A model generated the notes under the pieces. That model ran no database searches and had not been told where the DNA came from. It worked only from the letters and a program-made list of their open reading frames with translations. From an uncultured Eubacteriales bacterium (lineage in GTDB: Bacteria > Bacillota > Clostridia > Oscillospirales > CAG-382), in NCBI GenBank assembly GCA_934479825.1, contig CAKSOW010000008.1, positions 1 to 64,000 of the forward strand: a stretch of 64,000 bases of DNA, in the 5' to 3' direction. Below, piece by piece: positions 55,211 through 63,428 of the stretch. Positions within the stretch are counted from its first letter, which is position 1; each line of letters opens with the position of its first letter. The position numbers were made by a program, and so were the translations under genes.

Positions 55211-55728
55211 GATACGCGAGAACCTCCGGTTACATAAATTTTATTCTGGGAAATACCGAGCGAAACGCTGACAGCCTGTAAAATCTCCGCCTTGACGGAC
55301 GGCACTGCGCCGCCTTCACATACGATCCAAACGCCGCAAAGCTTCGGACATAGCTCCTTTACGACGACCGGCGTTTCACCCCGTTCGCGGTCGGTCGTGT
55401 AGGCAAGCCGCTTTTCGGTCGTTTTGGAATTTTTCGTTTCATCACCGCTTTCATCTAAGGTCGCATTGCTTGCATAAACCGTTTCATAGGAGGTCTCCGC
55501 CGTTATGAAAACGTGCGCTTTCCCGGCTCCGTCCACCGCCTCCACAGTCTTTTTTAAACGTTCTTCCAAGCCGGAAAGATAGCTTTCAAGGCTTGTGTCA
55601 GCCGCTTTTTCCGGCCGGTCTGACAGAATCCCGGCAAGAACAATCAATGCTATGCCGGCGAAAACGGCCGTAAACAGGAGAATGTTTTTCTTTCGGTCAG
55701 GCGATGCGGAAAAAACGGTTTTGTTCAT
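55207..55728 (-). CDS. spoIIIAG: Stage III sporulation protein AG
   Basis: 173-aa protein with one membrane segment (about 15-35) and an outer ring-building domain (LEERLKKTVEAVDGAGKAHVFITAET.. LCPKLCGVWIVCEGG.. EILQAVSVSLGISQNKIYV). It forms a large ring in the mother-cell-to-forespore channel. The ATG at 55728 has GAGGA 9 nt upstream; an ATG three codons earlier is too close. Confidence 0.94.
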   Translation of the reverse strand: MNKTVFSASPDRKKNILLFTAVFAGIALIVLAGILSDRPEKAADTSLESYLSGLEERLKKTVEAVDGAGKAHVFITAETSYETVYASNATLDESGDETKNSKTTEKRLAYTTDRERGETPVVVKELCPKLCGVWIVCEGGAVPSVKAEILQAVSVSLGISQNKIYVTGGSRVS

Positions 55729-55774
55729 GCTTTTCATTCCTCTTTCTTGATGTTGGGGGATACTTTCGGTTTTT

Positions 55775-56278
55775 TTATGACGACGAACCGAATAACATCC
55801 CATTTACATAACTCTGTGCGGTGTTTCGCAGTTCCTCCGGCGTTTCTTCGCCAAAAGAAAGCGAAACGGACGATAGTATGACCTCTGTGCCGCTGTTTTT
55901 CTTATTTACAGTCAAGTCTATGCGTACCGCGTCCGGATTTATGCCGTATTTGTCCGAAACGGCATTTTTTATTTGCGTTTCCAATTCCGCTTTTGTTTTT
56001 TCGAGTAACAGTGAAAAATTCTCTGTGCCGGACGTCACTTGTTCTTCCGAAACCTCCGGAAGTGTGAAAAATGTGCTTATATCGAAATTCCCTTTGCCGG
56101 TTATATTGCCGAAAAACGAGAAAACCGACACGCATACACATAACGCACAGACCGTCTTAATGGCCGCCGAGAGACCTTTGCCGGACGAACTCTGCGTATT
56201 TTCGCTTAAAACTTCGCAGAGAAGCGCCGCCGCGCACACAAAAAATAACCGACAGAAAAAACTGTGAAAGTCAAGCAT
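55775..56278 (-). CDS. spoIIIAF: Stage III sporulation protein AF
   Basis: 167-aa protein with two N-terminal membrane segments and a C-terminal domain (about 85-165) resembling the ring-building fold. ALKTV-like AIKTVCALCVCVSVFSFF marks the second segment. The ATG at 56278 has GGAG upstream; the long frame before it overlaps spoIIIAE and is not real. Called from these features and its place between AE and AG. Confidence 0.88.
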   Translation of the reverse strand: MLDFHSFFCRLFFVCAAALLCEVLSENTQSSSGKGLSAAIKTVCALCVCVSVFSFFGNITGKGNFDISTFFTLPEVSEEQVTSGTENFSLLLEKTKAELETQIKNAVSDKYGINPDAVRIDLTVNKKNSGTEVILSSVSLSFGEETPEELRNTAQSYVNGMLFGSSS

Positions 56279-56316
56279 GTTTTGCTGCTCCGTTCTTTTG
56301 TAAATCTGAAAGCCGT

Positions 56317-57444
56317 TTAAACGCTTAATGCCGTTTCCGTGCAGGCGGCAAACAAAATGATGCCGCTGACCGATGCAAAAAGACAGATGGCAATGAGAAT
56401 GTTGAGCGAACTGCCCACGCTCTCCAAAAAGCCGGTAAAGGGGCGCGTTCCCATGAGCTTGGAGCAGAACAGCGCGAAAAGTACGGAAAACTTTACGGCA
56501 AGAACTGTGCAAAGCGTCGGAATGACCAAATACAGAAGATAGGCGATCCCTAACGCGCCGAACGTCCCTTTTATCACATTCGCCGCACCGAGTACCGTCC
56601 GGAAACATTCGCTTAACATGTTTCCGGCAATCGGCACTAACCGCGCCGCTGTAAAGCGGATTCCGCGAACAGCCGCATTATCCGCACCGGCCGCCGTCCT
56701 GACAGCCGCCGCATGAATGCCGCCGAATACCGCAAAAAGCACGCCGAGCCCCCATGTGCAGAAGTTGCGGATGAAGTTTATCACCCCCGAAAGATCCAGC
56801 GTTTTGGAAAGCGTTGACAGCACGCCGAACGCAAGCACGATTTTAACGCATGGCAGAACCACACTGTGAGAGAGAATCTGCATGAGCCCGACCACAAACG
56901 CCGAAGAAGAGGCGGATACGGCCGCCGCGCTCACTTCGCCGCACGAGGACAGGAGCAAACTGGCCGAAGCGTTGGCCGCCGTCATAAACGACACATATTT
57001 TTCCAAAAAAGCGTCTGTTTGCTCAATAACCGGTTTCACCGCACCGAATACGATTGAAATGACTCCCAACAGACATGCAAGTTCCAAAAGCCGTGTACCG
57101 CTCCCAAGGTTTTCGGAAAAGATTCCGATGACGGAGGAGAGAAGAATGACGGCAAGCAAGAGGGGAAAGACGGCAAAACTGTTTTTTAAAGCTTCTCCCA
57201 GCCGGTCGATTCCGAAATTCCAGATACTTTCAGGGGAAAGCGCGTCGGCGGCCTGTTGACCGAGATTCTGTACATCGTCAGGCGAAAGTTGGCCGGATTC
57301 TTCGGAAAGAGAGAACATCCGGTCAAGAAGTGTGCTTTCTTTGTCCCCCATGTCGTTTTCTTCGGCGAACACGCCAAGCGAAAACATAAGAATTGCAAAA
57401 AGCAGAAACACCGTTTTACGCAATACATGCGCTTTGCGCCGCAT
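56317..57444 (-). CDS. spoIIIAE: Stage III sporulation protein AE
   Basis: 375-aa polytopic membrane protein with an N-terminal signal-like segment (about 9-27) and about seven later segments. Conserved patches: LLAVILLSSVIGIF, FMTAANASASLLLSSCGEVSAAAVSAS and ARLVPIAGNMLSECFRTVLGA. It is a core part of the SpoIIIA complex. AAAGGACGG lies upstream of the ATG. Confidence 0.95.
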   Translation of the reverse strand: MRRKAHVLRKTVFLLFAILMFSLGVFAEENDMGDKESTLLDRMFSLSEESGQLSPDDVQNLGQQAADALSPESIWNFGIDRLGEALKNSFAVFPLLLAVILLSSVIGIFSENLGSGTRLLELACLLGVISIVFGAVKPVIEQTDAFLEKYVSFMTAANASASLLLSSCGEVSAAAVSASSSAFVVGLMQILSHSVVLPCVKIVLAFGVLSTLSKTLDLSGVINFIRNFCTWGLGVLFAVFGGIHAAAVRTAAGADNAAVRGIRFTAARLVPIAGNMLSECFRTVLGAANVIKGTFGALGIAYLLYLVIPTLCTVLAVKFSVLFALFCSKLMGTRPFTGFLESVGSSLNILIAICLFASVSGIILFAACTETALSV

Positions 57445-57480
57445 AGCCGCACCGTCCTTTCTTTGAATATCCTTGTATGT

Positions 57481-57861
57481 TTACTCCAATAAGGCAAGCG
57501 TTTGTCCGAACACATCCTTTAAAAGCGGCAGACATAGCGCAAGGATCACACTTTTTCCGCACAGTTCTGTTTTGGAGGCAAGCGCCGTTTCACCGCAATC
57601 GCGGCACACATCAGCCGCAAGAGTGGTGACTAACGCTATGCCGGAGGCTTTGAATAACAGCGTAAACAGCCCAGAATCCGCATTTGTGTCAAACGTGCGT
57701 AAGTATTCAATCACCGGCGTTAAAATGCCCATGGCGCACACAGTAAACCCAAGACACAGGAACAGTGAGACAAACGATGCATATTCTTCTTTCATGCGGC
57801 GAAGCACAAGAATTAATACTAGTCCCAGTACGGCAAAGCCGAAGATTCGGTATAAACTCAT
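57481..57861 (-). CDS. spoIIIAD: Stage III sporulation protein AD
   Basis: 126-aa membrane protein with about four segments; conserved FKASGIALVTTLAADVCRDC and ETALASKTELCGKSVI are typical of the AC/AD family. Starts 2 nt after spoIIIAC ends, so translation is probably coupled. Confidence 0.95.
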   Translation of the reverse strand: MSLYRIFGFAVLGLVLILVLRRMKEEYASFVSLFLCLGFTVCAMGILTPVIEYLRTFDTNADSGLFTLLFKASGIALVTTLAADVCRDCGETALASKTELCGKSVILALCLPLLKDVFGQTLALLE

Positions 57862-57863
57862 GG

Positions 57864-58058
57864 CTATAACCCGAAAATGTTGCGTACCGATGTGAATAAC
57901 CGGTCGATCTCGCTTACAAGCATCAGCAATACGACAATGATTCCCGCAATCGTTACAAAAACCGACTGTTCGTCCCGGCCGGATTTTGAAAGAATGTTTC
58001 CGGCCACCGAAACCAAAATTCCCACGCCGGCAATACGTAAAATGAGTGTTACATCCAT
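57864..58058 (-). CDS. spoIIIAC: Stage III sporulation protein AC
   Basis: 64-aa protein with two membrane segments around GNILSKSGRDEQSVFVTIAG, the family signature. Full length for SpoIIIAC. AGGAGATAAAGCA lies upstream of the ATG. Confidence 0.95.
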   Translation of the reverse strand: MDVTLILRIAGVGILVSVAGNILSKSGRDEQSVFVTIAGIIVVLLMLVSEIDRLFTSVRNIFGL

Positions 58059-58106
58059 TGCTTTATCTCCTGTTTTTCTTTTTTGTGTTTTCCTTTGAAA
58101 GATGGT

Positions 58107-58595
58107 TTACAGCAAGATGAGAGCGGCGAAAAGCCCGCATAAAATGCCGAGCTTTCGATAGAGAACGCACTTGGACGTATCTTCGGCCGCATACGTTTGT
58201 TCCAAGGCGGAAAGATTTGTTTTAAAACGGGTGACAAGCTCGCTTTCCGTTTTCCTAAATCCGCTTTTTCCGAGCGAAGCGGCAAAGGAAAAATAGGTTT
58301 CAGCACATTCTTTCGGCAAGTCTCCGGCAATAAGCGTGAGCGCCTCGGACAGCGCGTCCGGCGTACCGCTTTTCAGCGCCTTGCAGAAACCGCGCTTTTC
58401 CAATATGTCCCCATGGAATCCGGCATAGATATCGGCAAGCGGAAGCGCGCCGTTGTCTATGCCGTTCTGAATGCGTTCCAAAAGTCCGAGCAGTTCGCCG
58501 CGCATTCGGGCGTTTCCGGCACGCACAGCGGCAAGATGCGCTCCATACAGCGATATCGCGCCTGAAATAAGTAAAATTCCGATGTATTTTAGCAT
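58107..58595 (-). CDS. spoIIIAB: Stage III sporulation protein AB
   Basis: 162-aa protein with a membrane segment at each end (about 3-22 and 148-162) and a helical middle that resembles the GspF fold of type II secretion. The end KCVLYRKLGILCGLFAALILL is typical. It overlaps spoIIIAA by 7 nt. Confidence 0.93.
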   Translation of the reverse strand: MLKYIGILLISGAISLYGAHLAAVRAGNARMRGELLGLLERIQNGIDNGALPLADIYAGFHGDILEKRGFCKALKSGTPDALSEALTLIAGDLPKECAETYFSFAASLGKSGFRKTESELVTRFKTNLSALEQTYAAEDTSKCVLYRKLGILCGLFAALILL

Positions 58596-59551
58596 AGCAG
58601 TTCTTCGGCTTTGCCGTTCGTATATTCGTACAGTGTTCCCGAAACTTTGCCCGATCGGCGCGATAAAACATAAAAGAACCGGAAAACGCCCTCGTCGCAG
58701 AGCTTTTTGACGGCCGCATGCTTTAAGGCGTCGTCTGCCTGCGCACCGTGCATGGATGCAATAAAGACGATTCCGCCGAAATGCGCGTCGCTTATCATGG
58801 CTGCATCGTGCGCTGAGCCGATCTCATCGCAGAGAATCACCTCCGGGGAAAGGACGCGCGCCGCACATTCTAATCCCTCCGACTTGGAAATACCGGAAAG
58901 GACATCGACCGCACATCCGGAAAAGTATTCCGGCAGATAGATCTCGTCGCGTTCGTCTAAAATACAGACGCGCCAGAAACGGCCGGTGTTTACGCTTTTT
59001 GTGCGGATATCTCTCGAAAGGCCGATGGCAAGGTCGCGTAACAGCGTTGTTTTTCCGACACCCGGCGGCGAAATGACCAAAATTCCGCCGCCGTCGGTGA
59101 AACCGTCCCGGGCGATACGGTTGACAAGCGGCGCTGCACAGCCGCTGATATGCCGCGGAAACCGCAGGTTGACCCCAGTGATTTCCGAAAAGCCCGCCAT
59201 TTCACCGCCATGTGTCAGAACCCTTCCGAAAAGACCTGCGCGAATGCCGAAACGTGTGATATAGCCTCGCTTTACGGTCTCTTCGTAGGCGTATACCGAT
59301 CCGCCGCATAACCGGTACAGGAATTCATCCAGATCGTCCTTGCTCACACGCACACACCTTGCCGGGTCCGCGCTTATTCCGGTGTCGGAAAGATACCGGT
59401 TTTCTCCGTCCACGGTAACGGTTGTGATATTGTCGGCACGGAGCCGCAATTCCGTGATTCTTTCAAGCGTCGGCTGCGGCAGACGGTTGAGTGACGAGCG
59501 TACCGGACCGGGAAGAAAGGTTAAAATCCGATATAGGCTTAAATCGTTCAT
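58589..59551 (-). CDS. spoIIIAA: Stage III sporulation ATPase SpoIIIAA
   Basis: 320-aa secretion-type ATPase at the base of the SpoIIIA complex. Walker A in ISPPGVGKTTLLRDL (about 160-175), ILDERDEIY as acidic patch, Walker B in EVILCDEIGS, and FIASMHGAQADD. AAGGAG precedes the ATG by 8 nt. First gene of spoIIIAA-AH. A sigma-E promoter is expected in the 65-nt gap upstream, but I could not find a convincing one. Confidence 0.96.
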   Translation of the reverse strand: MNDLSLYRILTFLPGPVRSSLNRLPQPTLERITELRLRADNITTVTVDGENRYLSDTGISADPARCVRVSKDDLDEFLYRLCGGSVYAYEETVKRGYITRFGIRAGLFGRVLTHGGEMAGFSEITGVNLRFPRHISGCAAPLVNRIARDGFTDGGGILVISPPGVGKTTLLRDLAIGLSRDIRTKSVNTGRFWRVCILDERDEIYLPEYFSGCAVDVLSGISKSEGLECAARVLSPEVILCDEIGSAHDAAMISDAHFGGIVFIASMHGAQADDALKHAAVKKLCDEGVFRFFYVLSRRSGKVSGTLYEYTNGKAEELLC

Positions 59552-59616
59552 ATAAATAACTCCTTTTTCTTTTTAAATCTTTGTTTTTTCAGGTATATTT
59601 CTGTTAAACCGTTTTT

Positions 59617-61449
59617 CTATAACGCGCTTCGCTCCAAGAAGTTGTATACCGCCACAATCTGTTCCCATGTGCGGATATCGATGACACCTGTCACCGGCAG
59701 ATAGAAACGGCGTTGGAAAGCGCGCACAGCCTCTTCGGTGGCGGCGCCGTATATGCCGTCTGCGTCCAAAGCCGGAATTTCGGGATAGGATTCCGAAATG
59801 CGCGTCAGATATTCCTGCATAAGACGTACATCTTCACCGCGCGAACCGCGCCGCAGAGCATTTCCCGGAAAACTCTGTTCGCCCAGCTCCGGCGTTACGA
59901 CAACAAGAATATTTTCGTATATTTCGTACAGTTTCTGCCAGACAGCGGCGTCTGTTTCTCCGGTTTCGGGAAGTCCGAACTGCGCCTGAAAGCGCACCAA
60001 CGACTGTTCCGTGCCCTCGCCGAATATTCCGTCAAGAGCAGGAGAGGGGATTCCCTCATAGAATAAGCCGATATAGCCGAGTAAGAATTGAAGCCTTGCC
60101 ACATCTCTTCCGGTGTCACCGCGTTTAAGAACGACCGTCGGCGGCGTTTCGGGAAGTGTGCCGGCCTCACCGGCTCCGCCAAGCTCCGCAAGTTTCAGAA
60201 TCGAGGCATAGACATACGAAATTTTATACCAGGTTGCTTTTCCGACAATACCGTCCACCGTCAATCCGAAAATTTCCTGAAAAACGCGGACTGCCGAATC
60301 GAGCGCCGAATCAAATACCCGGTATACCGGATTGATGCGCGGAATTAACGGATAGTTGGCGGCAATGCGGTACAGCTGACGCCGGATGTATTCCACGTCC
60401 GAGCCTTGCGAACCGAATGACAGCGGTGAACCGGGATAGGAACGGGGAAAATCCGAAATGACATCCGTCGAGGCAAGTTCAATATCCTCGCCGTAGTAGT
60501 AGCGTAAGATATTCAAGGCCGAATAGCCTTGTGCCCCTAAGTTCTCCGACCCCCATTGGGACATGCCCGAACAGGTCGCACGTCTGCCGTCGCAGTACGA
60601 GGCGAATAAGGGACTTATATATTCGCTCCGGCGGATATAGACGTTGAACAGTTCGTCAACCAGTTTGCTGATATTGTCGAAAATGTTTCGTCCGGGTACA
60701 TAGGATTGGTCGAACTGGGTGGAATTGGTGATATCGAAATTGTATCCTTGGCTGGGATACCATTCCGTGTAGATACGGTTGAGCGTCAGGGAAATGATAG
60801 CAAGAATGTTGGCGCGGAGAGCCTCCTCCGACCAGGTCGGGTAGATTTCCGAAGACGCCACATTTTTTATGTAATCGGGAAAGGAAACATACACGTTTTC
60901 CGCATTAGACGAAGGAACGCCGAGATGCACCGCCACGGTTTCGGGAATAACGACCTCGCGCGCAACAAGCGGTTCGGCCGTGTTTCCGGGGTAGAGTTTG
61001 GGGCGCTCCGAACCCACAAGCAGTTCGTTCGGCGGAATTTCGTAAACAATGACGCCGCCTGTTGTGCCCTCATACCCTTTGGAAAGCGGCGTTAGTAAGA
61101 TCGGAACGACGCTCATTTTCCCGGCAAATACCGGCGCATGCAGTACGCGTACCGGAAAAAAACCCGGGACGTTCGCATATACATCGACCACCGAATACGG
61201 AAACGCCGGATTGTATTCATTTAAGGAAATAGCGGGATCGGGTGCTTCCACCGTTACCGATTGCGTAGCGCCGGAAGCGTCGGTGAGAAGCCGGTAGTTG
61301 TAGCGTGCGGCATCGACCGGAAAATCGGAAATAAAACCGTTGTTTCCGTCCGATGTGATTCCTGTCGTTTTTACATAAACGTTCCGATCGCCGAGCGGCA
61401 GCGCGCCGTCCGCAAGCTGTAAACTCACGCGAAGATAGCCTTGATACAA
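59617..61449 (-). CDS. SleC-like spore cortex-lytic enzyme with SpoIID and three PG-binding domains
   Basis: 610-aa protein. N-terminal beta-rich prodomain (about 1-180, starting YQGYLRVSLQ), a SpoIID-type lytic transglycosylase domain (about 185-330) with likely catalytic Glu200 in KNVASSEIYPTW, TLNRIYTEWY and CSGMSQWGSENLGAQGY, then three PG_binding_1 repeats (about 350-415, 440-510, 530-600; GSQGSDVEYIRRQL, RGDTGRDVARLQ, RGSRGEDVRLMQ). The order prodomain, SpoIID, PG-binding matches SleC of Clostridium, which degrades cortex during germination; SleC has fewer binding repeats. No Sec signal is seen. The TTG at 61449 is chosen because AGGTG lies 8 nt upstream and a sigma-E promoter overlaps the ATG at 61485. 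Confidence 0.82.
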   Translation of the reverse strand: MYQGYLRVSLQLADGALPLGDRNVYVKTTGITSDGNNGFISDFPVDAARYNYRLLTDASGATQSVTVEAPDPAISLNEYNPAFPYSVVDVYANVPGFFPVRVLHAPVFAGKMSVVPILLTPLSKGYEGTTGGVIVYEIPPNELLVGSERPKLYPGNTAEPLVAREVVIPETVAVHLGVPSSNAENVYVSFPDYIKNVASSEIYPTWSEEALRANILAIISLTLNRIYTEWYPSQGYNFDITNSTQFDQSYVPGRNIFDNISKLVDELFNVYIRRSEYISPLFASYCDGRRATCSGMSQWGSENLGAQGYSALNILRYYYGEDIELASTDVISDFPRSYPGSPLSFGSQGSDVEYIRRQLYRIAANYPLIPRINPVYRVFDSALDSAVRVFQEIFGLTVDGIVGKATWYKISYVYASILKLAELGGAGEAGTLPETPPTVVLKRGDTGRDVARLQFLLGYIGLFYEGIPSPALDGIFGEGTEQSLVRFQAQFGLPETGETDAAVWQKLYEIYENILVVVTPELGEQSFPGNALRRGSRGEDVRLMQEYLTRISESYPEIPALDADGIYGAATEEAVRAFQRRFYLPVTGVIDIRTWEQIVAVYNFLERSAL

Positions 61450-61480
61450 AAAAGAACACCTCGTTTCGTTGTCTTGGTTA

Positions 61481-61510
61481 ATCATATTCGGATACTCGTC
61501 CCGATATGAC
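61481..61510 (-). promoter_or_regulatory. Sigma-E-type promoter of the SleC-like gene
   Basis: Minus strand: GTCATATC (61510-61503), 14-bp spacer, AATATGAT (61488-61481). This agrees with the sigma-E pattern (kmATATT, N14, CATACAAT) in the -35 and in the ATA core and AT end of the -10. The in-frame ATG at 61485 lies inside the -10, so it cannot be the start codon of this transcript. Confidence 0.65.
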
Positions 61511-61538
61511 AGAGTTTTTCATGAGTGTGCGCTAAAAA

Positions 61539-61571
61539 ATGACATTTTTTGTAGCGCTTCTGACATATAAT
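61539..61571 (+). promoter_or_regulatory. Candidate spoIIG promoter with long spacer
   Basis: Perfect TATAAT at 61566 and ATGACA at 61539 with 21 bp between. In B. subtilis the Spo0A-dependent spoIIG promoter also has an over-long (22-bp) spacer. AAATGACATTTT and TTCTGACA nearby weakly resemble 0A boxes. Confidence 0.45.
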
Positions 61572-61603
61572 TAAAACAGCAGAACGCAAAGGATTTGGTG
61601 AGT

Positions 61604-62443
61604 TTGATTTTGTACGCGGACGTGCTGTTTGCGATAAATTTCATTATGGACTATTTGGCGTTATACGCGTCATCGGCCGTACTTCGCTTAAAAAAGAACC
61701 GGCTGCGGCTGGCGCTCGGGGCGTTTGTCGGCGCGGCGTATTGTTTGTTGAAACTGTATGTGACGCTTGCCGAACCGTTTACGGCGCTTGCTGTCTCGCT
61801 TGTTATGTGCGGCGTTTCGCTGTGGAACGGAAAGCTTTTTACCTATATCAAAGCTGTGATCTTATTTTATGCGGCAAGCATGCTGTTCGGGGGCGTGATG
61901 ACGTTTTTGTATGAAAGCGCATACCGGTACCGGCATGCACAAATCTTTAAAAACGGGCTGACACCGGGAATGTTTTTTGCCGCCGTCGGAATCTTATTCT
62001 TATTGATATTGGTCGGCGGTAAGATCATCTCCCACAGCGTTTTTGCCAAAAATGTGAATGTGCGCATCCGAATCGGAGATAAGTGCGAAAACTTCCGCAT
62101 GCTTTGTGATTCGGGCAACCTGCTTCGCGACCCGTATAACGGACTTCCTGTCTTGGTGCTTGACGCTAAAAGTCTTGACAAGCTTTTGGGAAAAGACGGT
62201 TTTCATCGGCATTTTGACACACTGGGCGGCCTTGCGGCAAGCCGGAAATTCCGGTATATTCCCATACATACGCCGAGCGGCGACGGTGCACTCCCGGCGT
62301 TTTTGCCGGACGGCGTTTTTGTGCGCGGCTCTCGCCGGAATGAGCCCGAACGGCCGATCGACGCAATGATTGCCGTCGATTCGCGCGAGGCGGGTTATGG
62401 GGAAAACGACGGTATCATACCGCTTTCGGCTGTCTGTATCTAA
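61604..62443 (+). CDS. spoIIGA: Sigma-E processing protease SpoIIGA
   Basis: 279-aa membrane-embedded aspartic protease that cleaves pro-sigma-E in the mother cell. Five N-terminal membrane segments (about 1-150) and a C-terminal protease domain with the active Asp in MLCDSGNLLRD (about residue 169). Starts possible at 61595 (TTG), 61598 (GTG) or 61604 (TTG); 61604 gives MILYADVLFAINF, like other SpoIIGA proteins, with AAAGGA 9 nt upstream. Followed by sigE after 42 nt. Confidence 0.94.
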   Translation: MILYADVLFAINFIMDYLALYASSAVLRLKKNRLRLALGAFVGAAYCLLKLYVTLAEPFTALAVSLVMCGVSLWNGKLFTYIKAVILFYAASMLFGGVMTFLYESAYRYRHAQIFKNGLTPGMFFAAVGILFLLILVGGKIISHSVFAKNVNVRIRIGDKCENFRMLCDSGNLLRDPYNGLPVLVLDAKSLDKLLGKDGFHRHFDTLGGLAASRKFRYIPIHTPSGDGALPAFLPDGVFVRGSRRNEPERPIDAMIAVDSREAGYGENDGIIPLSAVCI

Positions 62444-62485
62444 CATTCCATATTATTAAAAACCAGGGAAAGGAAGAAGTTTTTT

Positions 62486-63289
62486 ATGAGTTTAAAGTCC
62501 GTATGTTGCAAAATAGAGATGATTTTCGGAAAAATGAACCGCAAAAATGCGTATGAGAAGAATTCACTTCGCTTAAAGATACTGTATCGCTTTTTCGGAG
62601 AGGACAGCGTTTTTTATATCAACGGTTCGCAGACGCTCCCGGCACCGCTTGACGCGGCCGGTGAAGCGATGCTTTTATCGCGCTTGAAAAGTGCCGATAA
62701 AAAAGAAGCGGAAAAGGCAAAAAACGTGCTTGTCGAACGCAATCTGCGGTTGGTGGTGTATATTGCCAAACGTTTTGAAAACACCGGAATCGGTATAGAG
62801 GATCTGATCTCTATCGGTACGCTCGGATTGATGAAAGCCATTTCCACTTTCAATACGGACAAGAACATCAAGCTTGCTACATATGCTTCACGCTGTATTG
62901 AGAATGAAATTCTCATGTATATCCGAAAAAACGCGCGTACCAAAAACGATGTGTCGCTGGAAGATCCGTTAAGCGTGGACTGGGACGGCAACGAACTGCT
63001 GTTGTCGGATATTTTAGGTTCGGAGGACGATGAAGTACAGCGTCGGTTGGAGGACGAGGAGGAAAAAAAGATGTTGCACGAAGCTGTCGCGCGCTTGGAT
63101 AAGCGTGACAGACAGATCATCGAACTCCGGTTTGGCTTGACCGAACGGGAAAATCCGTATGAAAAGACCAAAGAGATGACACAAAAAGAGGTGGCAGATT
63201 TACTGGGTATTTCACAGTCGTATATCTCGCGGCTTGAAAAACGCATTATCGCAGGCCTCAAAAAAGATATTGCCGCATTTTACCGATGA
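62486..63289 (+). CDS. sigE: Pro-sigma-E, mother-cell sporulation sigma factor
   Basis: 267-aa sigma-70 factor. Region 2 ([23 protein letters not shown]) and region 4 ([21 protein letters not shown]) match sigma-E closely. The pro-sequence ends at [14 protein letters not shown], so cleavage is expected between F43 and Y44. With the ATG at 62486 (GGAAGAAG upstream) the pro-region is 43 residues; the in-frame ATG at 62534 would give 27, the B. subtilis size. sigG, which often follows, is absent here. Confidence 0.95.
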   Translation: MSLKSVCCKIEMIFGKMNRKNAYEKNSLRLKILYRFFGEDSVFYINGSQTLPAPLDAAGEAMLLSRLKSADKKEAEKAKNVLVERNLRLVVYIAKRFENTGIGIEDLISIGTLGLMKAISTFNTDKNIKLATYASRCIENEILMYIRKNARTKNDVSLEDPLSVDWDGNELLLSDILGSEDDEVQRRLEDEEEKKMLHEAVARLDKRDRQIIELRFGLTERENPYEKTKEMTQKEVADLLGISQSYISRLEKRIIAGLKKDIAAFYR

Positions 63290-63349
63290 GCACCGAATAA
63301 GCAGAAAAAACGTTTCGTTTAAATTTTTTGTAAAAAAGGAAAGTTATTG

Positions 63350-63378
63350 TTGCAAATCCCTCAAAAAAGTGGTATCAT
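63350..63378 (+). promoter_or_regulatory. Sigma-A promoter of the last gene
   Basis: TTGCAA at 63350, 17-bp spacer, TATCAT at 63373. It shows that the gene at 63429 is not simply part of the sigE transcript. Confidence 0.65.
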
Positions 63379-63428
63379 ATATTTTGAATATATATGTCGA
63401 TTTCAATCACTTTTAGGGAGCGGATACA

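Noticed and set aside
59552..59616. Sigma-E promoter for spoIIIAA
   Set aside because: ATATACC-like and TATAG-like pieces exist on the minus strand but their spacing (17-19 bp) does not fit sigma-E.
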